This document shows positions 45,125-54,539 of a stretch of 64,000 bases of DNA, piece by piece. The DNA comes from Isoetes taiwanensis. Its lineage: Eukaryota; Streptophyta; Lycopodiopsida; Isoetales; Isoetaceae. The notes beneath the pieces are model-generated. The model was given only the letters and a program-made list of their open reading frames with translations, was not told the DNA's origin and ran no database searches. Each line of letters starts with the position of its first letter. Positions within the stretch are counted from its first letter, which is position 1. The position numbers were made by a program, and so were the translations under genes. Location of the stretch: positions 1 through 64,000 of the forward strand of contig JAJEKV010000142.1 in NCBI GenBank assembly GCA_021234155.1. Reading direction: 5' to 3'.

Positions 45125-46390
45125 TTGCAGCAAGGAACTCAAGTGCAGGATCCCAAGATCAGCACCGACCACGCAATTGGGTACCAAGGAATTTGTTTGG
45201 CAGGGAACAAGAAGATGTTGAGCAGGATATGTCACCGAGGCGGATCAAGCAAGGTTGGTGCGGATGAGGAATCAGATGCAACACCTCATCAACTGGGCGA
45301 CACCTCTCATGAATGCACAGGAAGATGGTCACCCACCTCCACCTTGTTTTCCGGGTGGTGACGAAGTCCCTCAGCAGGAAAGGGAGGGCAACCAGGGGAA
45401 CGTCAGGGATAGGAGAAGGAAGAGGAGAGCCAGGAGCCCATCATCATCCGGCCCGGCTCATCGCAGTTCTTCCAAAGTGAGGACAGCTCTAGCTCCGGAC
45501 AAAATACCGACACACCCAAAGCAGGGAAAAGAGCAAGAAAGACAGTGATTATCAGAAAAAAGGTGGATAGTGCTATGAGCAATGTATGGAAACAAGGAAG
45601 CTTCGGCCAGCCTCGAGGGAAGGACGGATCAGGCATGGAGGTGAAGCATGGCTTGATGAAATGGAAGAGTTTGGCAACTCATACTGGTATGAAAGACAAG
45701 GACATAGGGAAAGTTGCTACAAATAACCTTATTGGACCGCAAGGATCCGTGGAAGGGATATGCTAAATCCAACAAGTCGAAGAGGAACAATCGCAGGTTT
45801 AAGACCTTCAAAAAGGCTTTCCGCGAAGCACTATGTGCCAAGGTCTCATACGAGTAGACAGATCCAGCAGCTTTACAAAGTTGAATCGGTAGCTTATCGC
45901 TGGCTAAGTATACCGAAGAATTTATGAGGCTCAGCTGAATGTTCCCGGAGTCTCAGAGAGGCAAGCCGTGGATACTTACATTGAGGGGTTGAACAACAAT
46001 ATCAAGAGGCTTGTTAGAGCAATCAACCCAAGTCGGGCCGGCAGCCAAGATAAAGCTATAAGTTTGGAGGAGGCACCGCTAACTCCGCCAGAGAAGCTAC
46101 CAACCTTCGGGGGTAAGAGTTCAGTGGCAAAGATCGGGGGACAATATCGGGGTAAGCAATCAGCAGCCTACACCATCGTGGAGTCAAGAAGCAAAGGTAA
46201 GGGTCGAGCAAAGCTTTTGGGGACCGTAAGCCACGTAACGCATCGTAAGGGGCTTTTAAGCGTTTCCTAGACGTACGGGCCGGGAAGGAAAAGAGACAGA
46301 ATGCATTGAGAAGAAGTTATGCTTGGTGCTTCCAGCCGGGCACCGGACACATGATTGTCCATTCGCCATGCGGTCGCCTTTGGCGGAGAA
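45125..46390 (+). pseudogene. Chromovirus gag, broken
   Basis: Gag-like pieces in three frames: a basic linker region (45,360-45,550), a WLDEMEEFGNSYWYERQGHR segment near 45,640-45,700, then YTEEFMRLS and VSERQAVDTYIEGLNNNIKR near 45,910-46,010. A zinc-knuckle relic reads C-L-V-L[10 protein letters not shown] near 46,320-46,360, with the second Cys replaced by Leu. Frameshifts prevent a full product. The break pattern may partly be sequence error (see findings). Confidence 0.7.
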
Positions 46391-47880
46391 CTCTTGGATT
46401 GGGACTCCCCAACCGGGCCGACGAGGACGATGACCAACAGGAGGGCCACGACTTCATAGATGGTGAGTGTCACATATGTGCAAACATTGAGTCAGATGAG
46501 ATAGAGAATCAGTCAACTGTCATCGCGGCTGATGGGATCATAGATAGTAACCCTTATGTAGTCCTCATAGATACAGGTAGCTCTCATAATTTTGCATCTC
46601 CTAGATTGGCTGCTCTAATGAAGAACAAGGTATTGAAGTCTAAGCCAAGGCCAGTAGCTATGGCAAACGGCGCCATTCGGCACACTAAGGGGAGGAGGAT
46701 CACCTTTGACATAGACCTTAGTGGGGCTAAGTGGCCGATGGGAGCAGAAGTCATGGATATTGGAAGGTATGATCTTATAGTGGGGATGGAATTTTTGAAG
46801 CCAGCCAAAGCCATGATTGATTGCGACCGGAATGAAGTCACCATGACGGCACCAGACGGCAGCAAGTTGATAGTGAAAGGTAAGAAGCTAGAATCCCCTA
46901 TGCAGTGTATTTCTTTGAAGCAGCTAAGGAAGAGTATAGAAAGGAATAAGGTGGATTACATCTTGAGGATGGAATCAGTGGAGCCAGGCAAGCAGGATGG
47001 AAGTGACACAAAGGGAAATCAGCTGCCCAGGCAGATAGCAAGGCTTATTTCAGAATTCAGGGATGTATTTCCGGATGAAATCCGGCAGCTGCCACCTTAT
47101 AGGGGTGTGGAATGTGAGATCACATTGGCTCCGGATGCGAAGCCGACCAGTAAGGCGCCATATAGAATGAGCATCCCAGAATTGACTGAGCTCAAGAAAC
47201 AGCTGCAGGAATTGCTCGAGCTTGGATTTATAAGAGCAAGTGTGTCTCCTTTCGGAGCACCTATACTCTTTGTCAAGAAGAAAGATGGGAGCTTAAGAAT
47301 GTGCATAGACTATCGCCAGCTCAATAAGCAGACGATAAAGAATAAGTATGCATTGCCGAGGGCAGATGACCTAATGGATCAGCTACAAGGAGCAAAGGTA
47401 TTCTCTAAGATTGATTTAAGATCAGGATACCATCAGATAAGAATAAAGGAAGAGGACATCCATAAGACTGCTTTCAGAACGCGGTATGGTCATTTTGAGT
47501 TTACAGTAATGCCCTTTGGATTGTCGAACGCTCCCGCAACGTTTATGCGCCTCATGAACGATATCTTCAGAGACTTCTTGGATGAGTTTGTTATTGTCTT
47601 CTTCGACGACATCCTAATCTACAGCAAGTCCCTTGAAGAGCATTGTCAGCATCTCAGGAAAGTGTTAGAGAAGTTGAGACGTCATCGGCTGTATGGGAAG
47701 CTCTCTAAGTGCCACTTCGCAACAGGCCGGGTGGAGTACTTGGGGCATGTAGTAACATCCGAGGGAATCTCCACAGATCCATCTAAGATTGAGGCAATAG
47801 TTGATTGGCCAGCTCCAAGGAATGTGGCAGAAGTAAGAAGCTTTCTCGGGTTGGCGGGATACTACGTGAAAAGTTCGTGA
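46306..47880 (+). CDS. Protease-reverse transcriptase of chromovirus
   Basis: Longest intact frame in the window, 524 codons. The retropepsin has [13 protein letters not shown] at about residue 86, with Asp in D-T-G-S. The RT follows: [10 protein letters not shown] linker, [54 protein letters not shown], and the catalytic FFDDILIYS at about residue 432 (F-F-D-D form, usual in gypsy elements), then [11 protein letters not shown]. It ends with the L-G-L-A-G-Y-Y motif where the RNase H part should start; a frameshift gives a stop there. The annotated start is only the first Met of the frame; the native product would be part of a gag-pol polyprotein. Confidence 0.85.
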   Translation: MRRSYAWCFQPGTGHMIVHSPCGRLWRRTLGLGLPNRADEDDDQQEGHDFIDGECHICANIESDEIENQSTVIAADGIIDSNPYVVLIDTGSSHNFASPRLAALMKNKVLKSKPRPVAMANGAIRHTKGRRITFDIDLSGAKWPMGAEVMDIGRYDLIVGMEFLKPAKAMIDCDRNEVTMTAPDGSKLIVKGKKLESPMQCISLKQLRKSIERNKVDYILRMESVEPGKQDGSDTKGNQLPRQIARLISEFRDVFPDEIRQLPPYRGVECEITLAPDAKPTSKAPYRMSIPELTELKKQLQELLELGFIRASVSPFGAPILFVKKKDGSLRMCIDYRQLNKQTIKNKYALPRADDLMDQLQGAKVFSKIDLRSGYHQIRIKEEDIHKTAFRTRYGHFEFTVMPFGLSNAPATFMRLMNDIFRDFLDEFVIVFFDDILIYSKSLEEHCQHLRKVLEKLRRHRLYGKLSKCHFATGRVEYLGHVVTSEGISTDPSKIEAIVDWPAPRNVAEVRSFLGLAGYYVKSS

Positions 47881-48420
47881 AGGACTTTGCTAAGTGGGCG
47901 CCCCCTCCGGCCGGACCTCACTAAGGCCAACAAGATTAAGGACTGGGCTAGCCATTGGTTAGAAAGTCCAAGCTTCTTTTGAGAAGCTTAAAGAGGCCTT
48001 AACAACAGCACCCGGTGCTTGTCCTCCGGATCCGAAAGTAAGGATAAGTTGGTAGCAACGGATGCAAGCAAGATAGCAACAGGGCAGTCTTGATGCAAGA
48101 AGGAAGGGTAGTCGCCACGACTCGAAGAAGATGAACGACGCCGAAAGCAACGCTTACCCAACCCATGATCGGGAGCTGCTAGCCATTGTCAGGGCATTGA
48201 GGATATGGAGGCATTATCTGCTGGGAAGGAAGTTTCAGTTGGATACTGATCACCAGAGCCTTCAGTATCTTTTCACCCAGCCACTCCTCAACTTAAGGCA
48301 AAGGAGGTGGATGGAATTCCTTGAGGAGTATGATTTTGATATTATATATAAGCCTGGTAAGCTTAATGTTGTAGCAGATGCCCTCTCCAGAAGACCATTT
48401 CAGACAAGGACGCATTGTAA
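47881..48420 (+). pseudogene. Chromovirus RNase H, frameshifted
   Basis: 47,881-48,130 is scrambled by several small indels but still shows SFEKLKEAL- and ATDASK-like pieces of the RNase H start, with its first catalytic Asp. The frame from 48,131 keeps [38 protein letters not shown] (with the D-H-x-x-L motif) and [16 protein letters not shown]. This is the standard end of gypsy RNase H. Confidence 0.8.
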
Positions 48421-48471
48421 TGCGATTTCCACTCTTTCGAAAGTGAGTTTGGCAAGAAGATTGAGGAGTCC

Positions 48472-49310
48472 TTGCCAACCGATGTGGACTTCAAGGAGGT
48501 ATGGGAAAGCCTTTCCAAGGAAGCCAGAACAGATAAGGAGCGGGAAGCCTTCAAGCATTATAAGAAGGAAGGCAACCTGTTGTACCACAAGCATAAGTTG
48601 TGTGTGCCCGAATCTTCAGGGGTAAGGAAGTTAATTCTTCATGACACACATAACAGCCCAATAGCGGGGCATGCTGGCTTCATGAAGACATATTTCAAGA
48701 TTCGAAGTAGCTACTTCTGGCCAGGAATGAAGAGGCAGATAGCTGCATATATTCGGGATTGCCAGTTATGTCAGCAGACCAAGGCGGAGCAACTTCGGAT
48801 TCCGGGTGCTTTAGAGCCATTGGGGGTGCCAAATGCAAAGTGGGAGGTCATAAGCATGGATTTCATCACAGGACTCCCTAGAACTCTTCGAGGCAAGGAT
48901 GCATTGATGGTTGTCGTAGATAAGTTATCTAAGATGGCACATTTCGCGGTGCCTTGCAAGACGACGGACACCGCGATTAGACACCGCCAAGTTATTTGTA
49001 AGGGAGATTTTTTAGACTCCATGGCATGCCTCGAGGAGATAATATCCGATAGAGATTCTAAGTTCATGAGTGCCTTTTGGCGGGATCTCTTTAGCACCAT
49101 CCGCGTAAGCTCTCCATGAGTACGCATATCATCCCCAAACAGATGGCCGCACGGAAAGGACGAATCGGATCATTGAAGACATGCTCGAAGCTATGTGTGG
49201 AATGGGGTCCAAGTGGGATGAGTACATTCACTTGGTGGAGTTCGCCTACAACAGGTGCCAGCGGGGAGTCATCTCGGATGTCGCCTTTCATGGTGCTACC
49301 GTTTAACCCC
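48472..49310 (+). pseudogene. Chromovirus integrase, frameshifted
   Basis: HHCC zinc finger: HDTHNSPIAGHAGF then DCQLCQQTK. Catalytic core: first Asp in ISMDFITGLP, second in EIISDRDSKFMS, and the Glu in a Y-H-P-Q-T-D-G-x-T-E-R context near 49,130-49,160, which lies in another frame after a break at about 49,095. A frame of 215 codons covers finger and two thirds of the core. The region to 49,460 is degraded. Confidence 0.85.
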
Positions 49311-49476
49311 AGGATACCGCACAATCCACGCGGTCCAAGGTAGAAGTGTCAGCCAGATGTTAGGGGATATGCAGCAGCCTAGTAGAGGAAGTAAGGGGTT
49401 ATTTATTGAAAAGCAAGAAGTCGGGTAAGAGAAGAGTGTAGCCAGCATGCTAATGGGACCGTAAGGGGAGTTTAAG

Positions 49477-49908
49477 GTGGGAGATACCGTTTGGTTGAAG
49501 ATCAAGGTGAAGCAAGCCAAGTCTGGATTGGGAGTGCGTAAGAAGCTTGCCCCTAGGTGGGCTGGGCCGCTCAAGATTTTAGAGAGAGTGGGCTCTCAAG
49601 CCTACAAGTTGGATCTTCCAGCCCATCTTAAGGTCCACAAGGTCTTCCACGTAAGTTTATTAAAAGGCACAATCCTAACCCTGAGGAGGTTTTGGATACT
49701 CCAACCTTGTTGGAAATGACGGAGGAGCAAGTAGAAATAGTGCCCGAGTTACTTCTTGATAAGTCATTCAAGAAGACTAGGAGGTCTCAGTTCCTCCAAT
49801 ATTTGGTTAAGTGGAAGCACTTACCCGTGGAAGATGCGACATGGGTATTGAAGCAAGATTTGGAGAAGCAATACCCAGAGTTCATGAAGGAGTTTGATGG
49901 GCGCAGTC
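49477..49908 (+). pseudogene. Integrase C-terminus with chromodomain
   Basis: The first frame has the G-P-Y/F-type module VGDTVWLKIKVKQ ... KLAPRWAGPLKILERVG with an AYKLDLPAHLKVHKVFHVSL end. After a frame change, the chromodomain reads PELLLDKSFKKTRRSQFLQY, LVKWKHLPVEDATWV, and LEKQYPEFMKEF. The W-x-x-L-P-x-x-D-A-T-W pattern includes the aromatic residue of the chromo fold. Chromodomains of this type bind methylated histone H3 or chromatin and steer integration. Confidence 0.85.
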
Positions 49909-49979
49909 GCCTCCCACTTGGTCGACCCCGACTTGCCGTGTGGTTAGCTAGTATGTTGTTAGTTAGCTTTGAGCCTGGC

Positions 49980-50400
49980 GCATGCATTCTAGTTAGGAGG
50001 GTGCATGTGCCAGAACCTTGGATCGTGTGGGCGATGATGGGATACGCCTTTAAGGATTCTCTAGGCCACACGCACCAAGAGGTGCGCATGACCATTAGGG
50101 TCATGTGAGTGAGGAATGAGGCATGGTGGGCAATGATGGGACATCGATCGGATGATCTCTATGCCACGATCGCGGGTACGCACACCGGGCCGTAGGGAGG
50201 GTCATGGTGAAGCTTAAGTGATCATGCGCCGATGATGGGATCGCGGAGACGTTCCTCAGCTGAAACCCCGGGGCATGATGCAATGGGGTGTACTCGATTC
50301 GGGGATCGTGTACAAGGTAGCACTCGATCATGGGCAATGATGGGAGCATCTTAAATGATCCCTAAGCTCAAACCGAAAGGGCCATGATCTTGGGCGGGGG
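49980..50400. repeat. Roughly 100-bp periodic motif
   Basis: [GA]ATGATGGGA occurs at 50,033, 50,132, 50,231 and 50,336, with spacings of 99, 99 and 105 bp. Related gatc-rich text surrounds each. It lies in the 3' untranslated region of the chromovirus. Confidence 0.7.
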
Positions 50401-50792
50401 TAGTAGGACAACCTTGAGCCAGATGGTTCGGCTCAAGGAGGTAAGGGGTGGTCCCCTAAAACCACAAATTATTAACTAAACTAACGTAATGTGCTCCTTT
50501 TGTGCAAGTAGAAGGAGGACTTCAACGAGGAGCTAAGCTATTTAGAAGATAAGGGGGAGCCATAATTAGATTATGAACCCTAATAACTCTTATAATAGTA
50601 TTTTGAATTATTATAAGAAATAACGATGTTAAGGCTATATAATTTTGTATAAGTACAAATATGGCCTAAAATTTTGACTTGAACTAATAAAAACTTGATT
50701 GCTAAGCTAAGCTAAAGGTTATGACATGTTGTTGTTTTGCAGGCATAAGGTAGGTTCGTCACCTTAGCGCAATGCTGAGGACAGCATTGTCC

Positions 50793-50806
50793 TAAGGGGG
50801 GGAGAA
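50793..50806 (+). other. Polypurine tract
   Basis: aaggggggggagaa-type purine run directly before the TGTGAC start of the 3' LTR; it primes plus-strand synthesis in LTR elements. Confidence 0.85.
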
Positions 50807-52445
50807 TGTGACGGTCCAGGGGAATATACGCCATAAATACGTATATTCCTGGATCCGTCACCATACAAGTCTATCTTCATAGCCTTGTATACCATAGATT
50901 GTGGCACTAGGGGGCATGGCTAAGTTATTCTCATAGCTTAGCCAACCATAGGTTAAGCCATTATCCATGTGGCCTTAACCTATTGGGGCACCGCCACACA
51001 GGACTCACCCGATTGGTGCCACGTGGCATCCTAGGTGGACCTAACTTATATAGGCATAAACCCTAACCCTAGACCTCTTTTCCAGCCCTAGCACCCCGAG
51101 ACTCACCTACTTGTTCGAAACCCCGTTTCGAACATCGTTCGTTGTGGCATAGGCTGGTGCAGCAGCCCCAGCAGGGTAGACCCGTTCTTGGAGGAGGAAC
51201 AGCAGCTTGTGAGTCGAAGACTATGGAGGCGCCGGATCCGGAGGGAGAGCATCAGGAGCAGTGTATGTAGGATAGTAGTTGTGATAGCTCATCCGAATTA
51301 GCAATCCAGATGTGCTAGTATTTTGTATCTAGAGTAGAGCCATCCTAGAACCCATATTCAACATCTTGAACCCTAATCAAGGAACCCTAACTATTAGTTA
51401 GTTGTATGATTAGGTTAAGATGTTCTTCTTATGATTATTCTCATGATGATTATGTGATGATGGTTGATCATGTTTGCTCCTCTTGTATTGGGACGGGGGG
51501 TAGAGACCTAGAGCCATATGTAGTATGCTCCTAGAGTAGATCCCTTAGTTCCTGTTAGTTGCGGCCTGTGCATAGGAGCCCACCAGGCTATTGAGGCTAT
51601 GATATGACTCAGCACCAGATAACAGGGCTAGAGGGAAAGTGGAGGGAGGATCCCTGCCGAGTGGGGGCTTCGGGGGATCCCATAGTGGGCTAGGCCTATG
51701 GTCGGGGTCACCCGTGGGCGCGAGCATGGGTCCGACACCTCCCGGGCAATGGTGTTGCCTCGCCTCTCCCGAGAGCTGCAAAGGGAGGGCTTGGCTCGCT
51801 TTGGGGGTTCACTGGCACCTAATCGCGGTGTCGCCACGATTCTCTAGCCGCCCACGGCACCTCTAGACCCTGGGAAGGGGAGATGCAACCCTTCCTGCCT
51901 CATCGGACCAGGGAGATGCAACCTGGAGCAGTCTCGATGGGTGATGCCACGGGATTGCGTATCCGGAAGGCTAGAGTCCTTGTCGAGCCCCGATCTAGCC
52001 CATCCGCAAAGTATGCAAGGTGAGGGGCGGATGGAGTGGTCAACCCTAGCCATTGTTCTATGCCAGCCCTCGCCATCGCCATGACTCGGCCCCCGCTCTA
52101 TCTTGAGGCCTAGCGGTCGGCCACCCTCCCCTTACTGAGCCTCCGGGTGGGGAGGAGCCTGCTTTATGGTTCGTGGATTATCATCTTTGCCTTGGTTTAT
52201 ATGTGATGCACTACCCTTCGAGGTAGTAGTTGTATATGTTGATGCTAGTTCTGACGTGTTATCGCTTCCGCTGATATAGGAGCCCATAGGGGACGGGCAC
52301 GCAAGACACCTTCGTGTTCCCTTCCCGCACCAGGGTCACCTCAGAGTGCGGGATAGATGAAGGGCCCATGCGGTTGTCGAGCCGGATGGGGGATTTCCTG
52401 CCGAGCGTACGGCCGGGCGCCGTATGTTTAGCAGGGAGCGTCACA
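50807..52445 (+). repeat. 3' LTR of chromovirus
   Basis: Same start as the 5' LTR and ends GAGCGTCACA. It is followed by CTTGA, the same five bases that precede the 5' LTR. Confidence 0.9.
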
Positions 52446-53099
52446 CTTGATGCCAAGATCACTGCTCTGCAGCAGAAAATTGAGAGGAAGAGCAAGAAGT
52501 CCCATATCCCATCCCTGAAATTTGATGGAAACATGTGCCAATTTGATTTTCTAAATGAGGTGGAGGACATGTTTGCAGAAATTGAGAGCAAGCTCAGGAT
52601 GGAAAAACACCTTGGGGTGTCTCTGCAGCAGTCCATCGACAAAGGTAACTCTCTTGTAAAAAATAGGAAGCAATATGTCTTGATTAGGGATAGAAATGGT
52701 CCAAAGGTCGCTGAGTGTTTTGAGCTTAGTGCTTTCAATATGGATGATGGAGGTAAGAAGTTAAGGCAGGCCCGGAAACTGGCTTTGGAATGGGGTTCCA
52801 GTCGTGGAAGGCAGAAGAATTTCTTTGGCAATGCAGGCAATCGCTTCTTTGGAAATGCAGGCCCCTTCTTTGGGAATGGAGGAAATTGCTATGTCTGCCA
52901 GAGTAGGCAGGGGTGGCAGTATTGGGCTGCCATCAAACATTTTGAAATGCTTGCAAAATGTGAAAAAAGTCCCTCAAACATATCTCAAGATACCATCAAC
53001 AAAACTCTAGCCCTCAAACGTATTCCTAACTCCTGTATCTTGCCAAGAAATGCTGTCGGAACCGTAAAAAACCTTACACCTCGGGCGCCAAAAACGTAA
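52446..53099 (+). pseudogene. DIRS-type gag-like ORF, interrupted
   Basis: Main part of an ORF whose ATG and first codons lie at 39,265-39,278 (M-G-E-L-D), separated by the 13.2-kb chromovirus. The product begins with a coiled-coil-like heptad stretch (DAKITALQQKIERKSKK), then PSLKFDGNMCQFDFLNEVED, a long helical part, LVKNRKQYVLIRDRNG, and DDGGKKLRQARKLALEWGSS, followed by FFGN repeats and a C-x2-C (NCYVCQ). The pattern of G-N-x-x-Q-F-x-x-x-x-E-V, R-x-x-x-V-x-x-x-D-R and D-G-x-K-K-L-x-x-A-x-K resembles the first ORF of DIRS-type retrotransposons. This assignment is inference. No tyrosine recombinase or RT of that type follows here. Confidence 0.5.
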
Positions 53100-53204
53100 G
53101 AGGTACTTTAAGTATACGTACTTCAAACTTAAAAAAAAACCCCTCTAATGTCCACACACATGTATTATACGTGATACATGTGTGAACCCCCCTTAGTAAC
53201 CAAA
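53100..53204. other. Region with perfect hairpin
   Basis: cacacatgtat at 53,153-53,163 pairs with atacatgtgtg at 53,172-53,182 around an 8-base loop. It sits at the border of the interrupted ORF and the next repeat. Confidence 0.7.
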
Positions 53205-53475
53205 CAAACGCTAGATGAAATGCCTTCTGCTTAGTTGAGGCTCATGCATCTAGGTAGGATGCCAGAAGAATAGATTGGCTATCTAGTGTACTAATTAAAA
53301 AAACCTTGAAGCCAGAACCATTCTGGACAAGAAAAGAGCCAATGCTCAGGTGTTTCAACATCTGAGCACTAGTGATGAGGTGCTCTAATTAGGAAACAGA
53401 AAAAGAAAAAAGGAAAAGAAAAAGAAGAAGAGACAACCAAGGTCTGAATATGTTGGAAAGACCCAATCTCTAAAT
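53205..53475. repeat. Dispersed repeat copy (with 22,870)
   Basis: Direct copy of 22,870-23,280 and inverted relative to 37,230-37,600, with small deletions. Confidence 0.8.
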
Positions 53476-53759
53476 TTATTTGCTTGCCTTAGGAGACTCC
53501 ATCTACAGAACATTATGCACTGCAAGACCCCTCTTGTAAGCAGTAGCAACAAGTGTTTTTGTGCATCTGATCGTGGGCAAAACATTGCTTCATGCAAATC
53601 ACCGATTCGTGAGCATCATCATGTTAGTAGAAGATTGTCATTTTTGTTTCCATTGCAGTAAATCAGCGGGCTTTATCCAGCCTATATTTTTCACTAGCAT
53701 ATTGTATTTGATTTGGTGAGACAGCCTATTGTAGTAGCACATTTGTACTACTTTAAAAC

Positions 53760-54258
53760 CAGGTGACGATCAGTCTCTGCGAAATTTGTGGTATTGCACT
53801 CTAGAGTTGTATTTTCTCAATGCATGTGCTTGGTATTAGTCTTGCGCAACAAGTTGTTTCTGAGGGGCTAAGGGGGCCCCTTCTTATTCTGGTAATGTGC
53901 TCCAGGCCTGTCTAAGTGGCCTGTTAGAAGCCTCTTGATTGGTAGAGGCATTAGTTTGGGAGAGTGTTACTGCGTTTTCTACAGCAGCACATTCAACAAG
54001 GTACAAGGTAAAACCAGGTGATGGTCGGCCTTTCTTGTAAATTTGGGGTCTTGTAACTGGGTGTTGTGTTTTTCTCAATTGCATGTGCTTGGTATTAGTC
54101 TTGCAGCATGTTATTTCTGAAGGGCTATGGGGCCCTTCTTATTCTTATAATATGCTCCAGGCCTGTCTGAGTGGCCTGCTAGAAGCCTCTTGATTGGTAG
54201 AGGCATTAGTTTGGGAGACAGCGATTTCTACAGCAGCACGTTCAACAAGTTACATGGT
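53760..54258. repeat. Roughly 250-bp tandem duplication
   Basis: Two copies (about 53,760-54,005 and 54,012-54,258) share accaggtgaygrtcrg, catgtgcttggtattagtct, gctccaggcctgtct and aagcctcttgattggtagag in order, with scattered differences. Confidence 0.85.
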
Positions 54259-54342
54259 GGATCCTTTGGGAAGTCAGCTTGTTGCAGCTTGGTTATGTTC
54301 AAGCATTGATTAGTGGAGGCCAGCGTGATCAAAATCAGGTTG

Positions 54343-54490
54343 TCATGTTGTAAGCTGAATTTATTATAGGAATCATGTTGTAAGCTGAATTTATTATAGT
54401 GAGACGCCCACAGAATCATGTTGTAAGCTGAATTTATTATAGTGAGGCGCCCAGCAGAATCATGTTGTTGTAAGCTGAATTTATTATAGT
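54343..54490. repeat. Four-copy short tandem array
   Basis: gttgtaagctgaatttatta and its flanks occur at 54,343, 54,373, 54,415 and 54,459. Three units are followed by gtgagacgccca or a close variant. Spacing is irregular (30, 42, 44 bp). Confidence 0.85.
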
Positions 54491-54539
54491 GAGACGCCCA
54501 GATGGGCATTCATTTCTCTTTGTCTACTCCTACTGGTTT

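Larger units (their letters stand above)
39279..52445 (+). mobile_element. Ty3/gypsy chromovirus, complete structure
   Basis: 13,167 bp with 1,639-bp LTRs, a CTTGA target duplication (39,274-39,278 and 52,446-52,450), a tRNA-Met primer-binding site, gag, protease, RT, RNase H, integrase, a chromodomain and a polypurine tract. The chromodomain defines a chromovirus, a lineage that can target heterochromatin. Coding parts are interrupted by frameshifts. An extra region of about 4 kb precedes gag. It has inserted into codon 5 of another ORF. Confidence 0.9.

Noticed and set aside
53100-53200. Helitron 3' end
   Set aside because: The hairpin fits, but no CTRR terminus follows at the usual distance and no Rep/helicase sequence is seen.
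54343-54490. CRISPR-like array
   Set aside because: Unit spacing is irregular, spacers are similar to each other, and the context is a plant nuclear genome.
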